A stretch of DNA of 25,363 nt from an uncultured Collinsella sp. (GTDB lineage Bacteria; Actinomycetota; Coriobacteriia; Coriobacteriales; Coriobacteriaceae), in the NCBI GenBank assembly GCA_900548495.1, contig URKT01000026.1, positions 1-25,363 on the forward strand, given 5' to 3'. The position numbers were made by a program, and so were the translations under genes. The notes beneath the pieces were generated by a model. It was not told where the DNA came from. It saw only the letters and a list, made by a program, of their open reading frames with translations, and did not search any database. Position 1 is the stretch's first letter. Each line of letters begins with the position of its first letter. Shown here in pieces: positions 23,522 through 25,363 of this stretch.

Positions 23522-24562
23522 ATGACTGAGAGAAAGGTTCTCGTTACCGGTGCCGCCGGTTTCATCGGGTCGTTCCTGGTGAAGAAACTGCTCGAGGAGA
23601 CCGACGACGTGATCGTCGGCCTGGACAACGTCAACAGCTACTACGACCCCGGCATCAAGGAGGCCCGCCTGGCGATGCTCGCCGAGGCAGATGAGGACGG
23701 CCGCTTCGCGTTCGTGAAGGGCGACCTCTGCGACGCGGCGCTGATTGAGCGCCTGTTCGCGGAGAACGGCTTCGACGTGGTGGTGAACCTCGCCGCGCAG
23801 GCGGGCGTGCGCTACTCCATCGAGAACCCTCTAGCCTACGTCAACAGCAACCTGATCGGCTTCTTCAACATCCTGGAGGCCTGCCGCCACCACCCGGTGA
23901 AGCACCTGGTGTACGCGAGCTCGAGCTCCGTCTACGGCGGCAACAAGAAGGTACCCTTCAGCGAGGAGGACCGCGTCGACTCGCCGGTCTCGCTCTACGC
24001 CGCGACCAAGAAGAGCAACGAGCTCATGGCCGCAGCCTACTCCAAGCTCTACTCGATTCCCGCTACGGGTCTTCGCTTCTTCACGGTGTACGGCCCCATG
24101 GGCAGGCCCGACATGGCTTACTTCGGTTTTACCGAGAAGCTGCGCCGTGGGGACACCATCAAGATCTTCAACATGGGCGACTGCCGTCGCGACTTCACTT
24201 ATGTCGACGACATCGTCGAGGGCGTGAAACGCGTCATGTACGCCGCCCCCGAGGTGAAGATGGGCGAGGACGGACTGCCGCTCGCCGCGCGCCGCGTCTA
24301 CAACATCGGCAACTCACACCCCGAGAACCTGCTCGACTTCGTTGACACGCTGCAGCGCGTGCTGGTGGAGGAGGGCGTGCTCCCCGCCGACTACGACTTT
24401 GAGGCGCATAAGCAGCTCGTTCCCATGCAGCCCGGCGACGTTCCCGTCACCTACGCCGATACCACGGCGCTCCAGCGCGACCTGGGCTACAAGCCCGCGA
24501 CGCCACTCGAGGACGGCCTGAGGGCCTTTGCCAAGTGGTATAAGCGCTACTACAACATTTAG
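23522..24562 (+). CDS. UDP-glucuronate 4-epimerase
   Basis: Extended SDR epimerase of 346 residues that interconverts UDP-glucuronate and UDP-galacturonate. NAD-binding VLVTGAAGFIGSFLVKKLL is at the N-terminus, NLAAQAGVRYSIENPLAYVN follows, then YASSSSVYGGNKKVPF and the catalytic SLYAATKKSNE (YxxxK). FFTVYGPMGRPDMAYFGFTE and the C-terminal MQPGDVPVTYADTT are typical of the GlcA epimerase group rather than GalE proper. The ATG at 23522 has GAAGGAG upstream. The downstream gene is UDP-glucose dehydrogenase, which makes its substrate. A terminator-like hairpin separates the two. Confidence 0.92.
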   Translation: MTERKVLVTGAAGFIGSFLVKKLLEETDDVIVGLDNVNSYYDPGIKEARLAMLAEADEDGRFAFVKGDLCDAALIERLFAENGFDVVVNLAAQAGVRYSIENPLAYVNSNLIGFFNILEACRHHPVKHLVYASSSSVYGGNKKVPFSEEDRVDSPVSLYAATKKSNELMAAAYSKLYSIPATGLRFFTVYGPMGRPDMAYFGFTEKLRRGDTIKIFNMGDCRRDFTYVDDIVEGVKRVMYAAPEVKMGEDGLPLAARRVYNIGNSHPENLLDFVDTLQRVLVEEGVLPADYDFEAHKQLVPMQPGDVPVTYADTTALQRDLGYKPATPLEDGLRAFAKWYKRYYNI

Positions 24563-24568
24563 GAAATC

Positions 24569-24594
24569 ATGGCCCTGTAACAGGGGCCATTTTT
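24569..24594 (+). terminator. Intrinsic terminator-like hairpin between epimerase and ugd
   Basis: ATGGCCCTG (24569-24577) pairs with CAGGGGCCAT (24581-24590) with one bulged G and loop TAA, followed by TTTTT. In a LoaP-controlled operon it could be read through. No clear new promoter is seen before ugd apart from TTGACA at 24613-24618, which lacks a -10. Confidence 0.75.
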
Positions 24595-24631
24595 CATGCG
24601 AATTATTGTTCTTTGACAATTGGAGAATGAC

Positions 24632-25363
24632 ATGAAGATCGCTGTCGCCGGTACCGGCTACGTCGGCCTGTCCCTCGCCGTCCTGCTCTCGCAGCACAAC
24701 GAAGTTCACGCGCTGGACATCGTGCCTGAGAAGGTCGCGAAGATCAACAACTACGAGTCGCCCATCCAGGACGACGAGATTGAGCGATTCCTGGCGGAAG
24801 CAAAGGCGGGGGAGCGCGAGCTCGACCTGCACGCCACCGTCGACGTGGCCGAGGCCTACACGGGTGCCGACTACGCCGTCATCGCCACGCCCACCAACTA
24901 TGACAGCGATAGGAACTTCTTCGACACTTCGTCGGTCGAGGCCGCCATCGCCGCCGTTCGCTCGGTGAACCCGGATGCCTGGATCGTCATCAAGTCGACG
25001 ATTCCCGTCGGCTATACGGCGGGCCTGCGTGAGAGGCTGGGCGACAGCAAGATCTTCTTCAGCCCGGAGTTCCTGCGCGAGAGCAAGGCTCTCTACGACA
25101 ACCTGCACCCCAGCCGCATCGTGGTGGGCGCGCCGAAGGACGACCCCGAGGCCGTTGTAGCCGCCGAGAAGTTCGCCGGCCTGCTCGCGCAGGGCGCCGA
25201 CCCCGCAGAGCTCGACCGCCTGAACGCCGACGGCTCGAAGGGCATCCCGGAGCTCGTTCTGGGCACCACCGAGGCCGAGGCCGTCAAGCTCTTCGCCAAC
25301 ACCTACCTGGCGCTGCGCGTGGCCTACTTCAACGAGCTCGACACCTACTGCGAGGTCCGCGGC
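24632..25363 (+). CDS. ugd: UDP-glucose 6-dehydrogenase, 3' end off window
   Basis: Oxidises UDP-glucose to UDP-glucuronate with two NAD. The first 244 residues are visible. MKIAVAGTGYVGLSLAVLLS is the NAD-binding motif, VIATPTNYD and IKSTIPVGYT follow, then FFSPEFLRESKALYDNLHPS and TEAEAVKLFANTYLALRVAY with the substrate-binding Lys and Asn. The catalytic cysteine region (usually about residue 260) lies beyond the window edge. The ATG at 24632 is preceded by TTGGAGAATGAC, a fair ribosome-binding site. It directly supplies the neighbouring epimerase. Codon use is strongly GC-rich. Confidence 0.95.
   Translation, partial: MKIAVAGTGYVGLSLAVLLSQHNEVHALDIVPEKVAKINNYESPIQDDEIERFLAEAKAGERELDLHATVDVAEAYTGADYAVIATPTNYDSDRNFFDTSSVEAAIAAVRSVNPDAWIVIKSTIPVGYTAGLRERLGDSKIFFSPEFLRESKALYDNLHPSRIVVGAPKDDPEAVVAAEKFAGLLAQGADPAELDRLNADGSKGIPELVLGTTEAEAVKLFANTYLALRVAYFNELDTYCEVRG

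Overview
This window looks like chromosomal DNA from a coriobacterium, most likely Collinsella or a close relative. That assignment is inferred from GC-rich coding DNA, a Firmicutes-type GlgC/GlgD pair in a B-P-C-D-A glycogen operon, and a LoaP-type NusG paralog heading a surface-polysaccharide operon. No 16S or other marker gene is present to prove it.

Layout. (1) About 1-8220, minus strand: a glycogen operon transcribed glgB-glgP-glgC-glgD-glgA, with glgA running off the left edge. Three of its four intergenic gaps hold GC-rich hairpins without T-tracts. (2) About 8266-8551: a divergent control region with a perfect inverted repeat (GGTAAAAC-N8-GTTTTACC) around a TTGACA box, plus extra half-sites. 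(3) 8552-9892, plus strand: a HAD-family phosphatase and thiamine pyrophosphokinase, then tRNA-Ala(GGC) with its own promoter and terminator. (4) 10080-10824: about 745 bp with no credible gene but two large RNA-capable structures. (5) 10825-25363 (open at the right edge), plus strand: loaP followed by a long polysaccharide operon. Its genes are a UDP-sugar 4,6-dehydratase, an initiating sugar-phosphate transferase, three GT4-type glycosyltransferases, a hexapeptide acyltransferase, a DUF2334 deacetylase-like protein, a Wzy-like polymerase, a TupA-like ATP-grasp ligase plus a truncated paralog, a Wzx flippase, a serine-acetyltransferase-like protein, a UDP-glucuronate 4-epimerase and UDP-glucose 6-dehydrogenase.

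How it works together. The left half makes and degrades glycogen. The right half encodes a Wzx/Wzy-type pathway: an initiating transferase loads a sugar on undecaprenyl phosphate, glycosyltransferases extend it, Wzx flips it and Wzy polymerises it. Ugd and the 4-epimerase would supply uronic acids, and the TupA-like ligase suggests an amino-acid or peptide decoration of them. LoaP would keep polymerase going through this more than 14 kb operon, and a perfect hairpin directly between loaP and the first biosynthetic gene is a candidate recognition site.

Most noteworthy: the structured loaP leader; the LoaP/hairpin pair; two G-homopolymer tracts that each sit at a reading-frame break; a tandem truncated ATP-grasp gene; and a GlgB with a histone-H1-like Lys/Ala/Pro tail.
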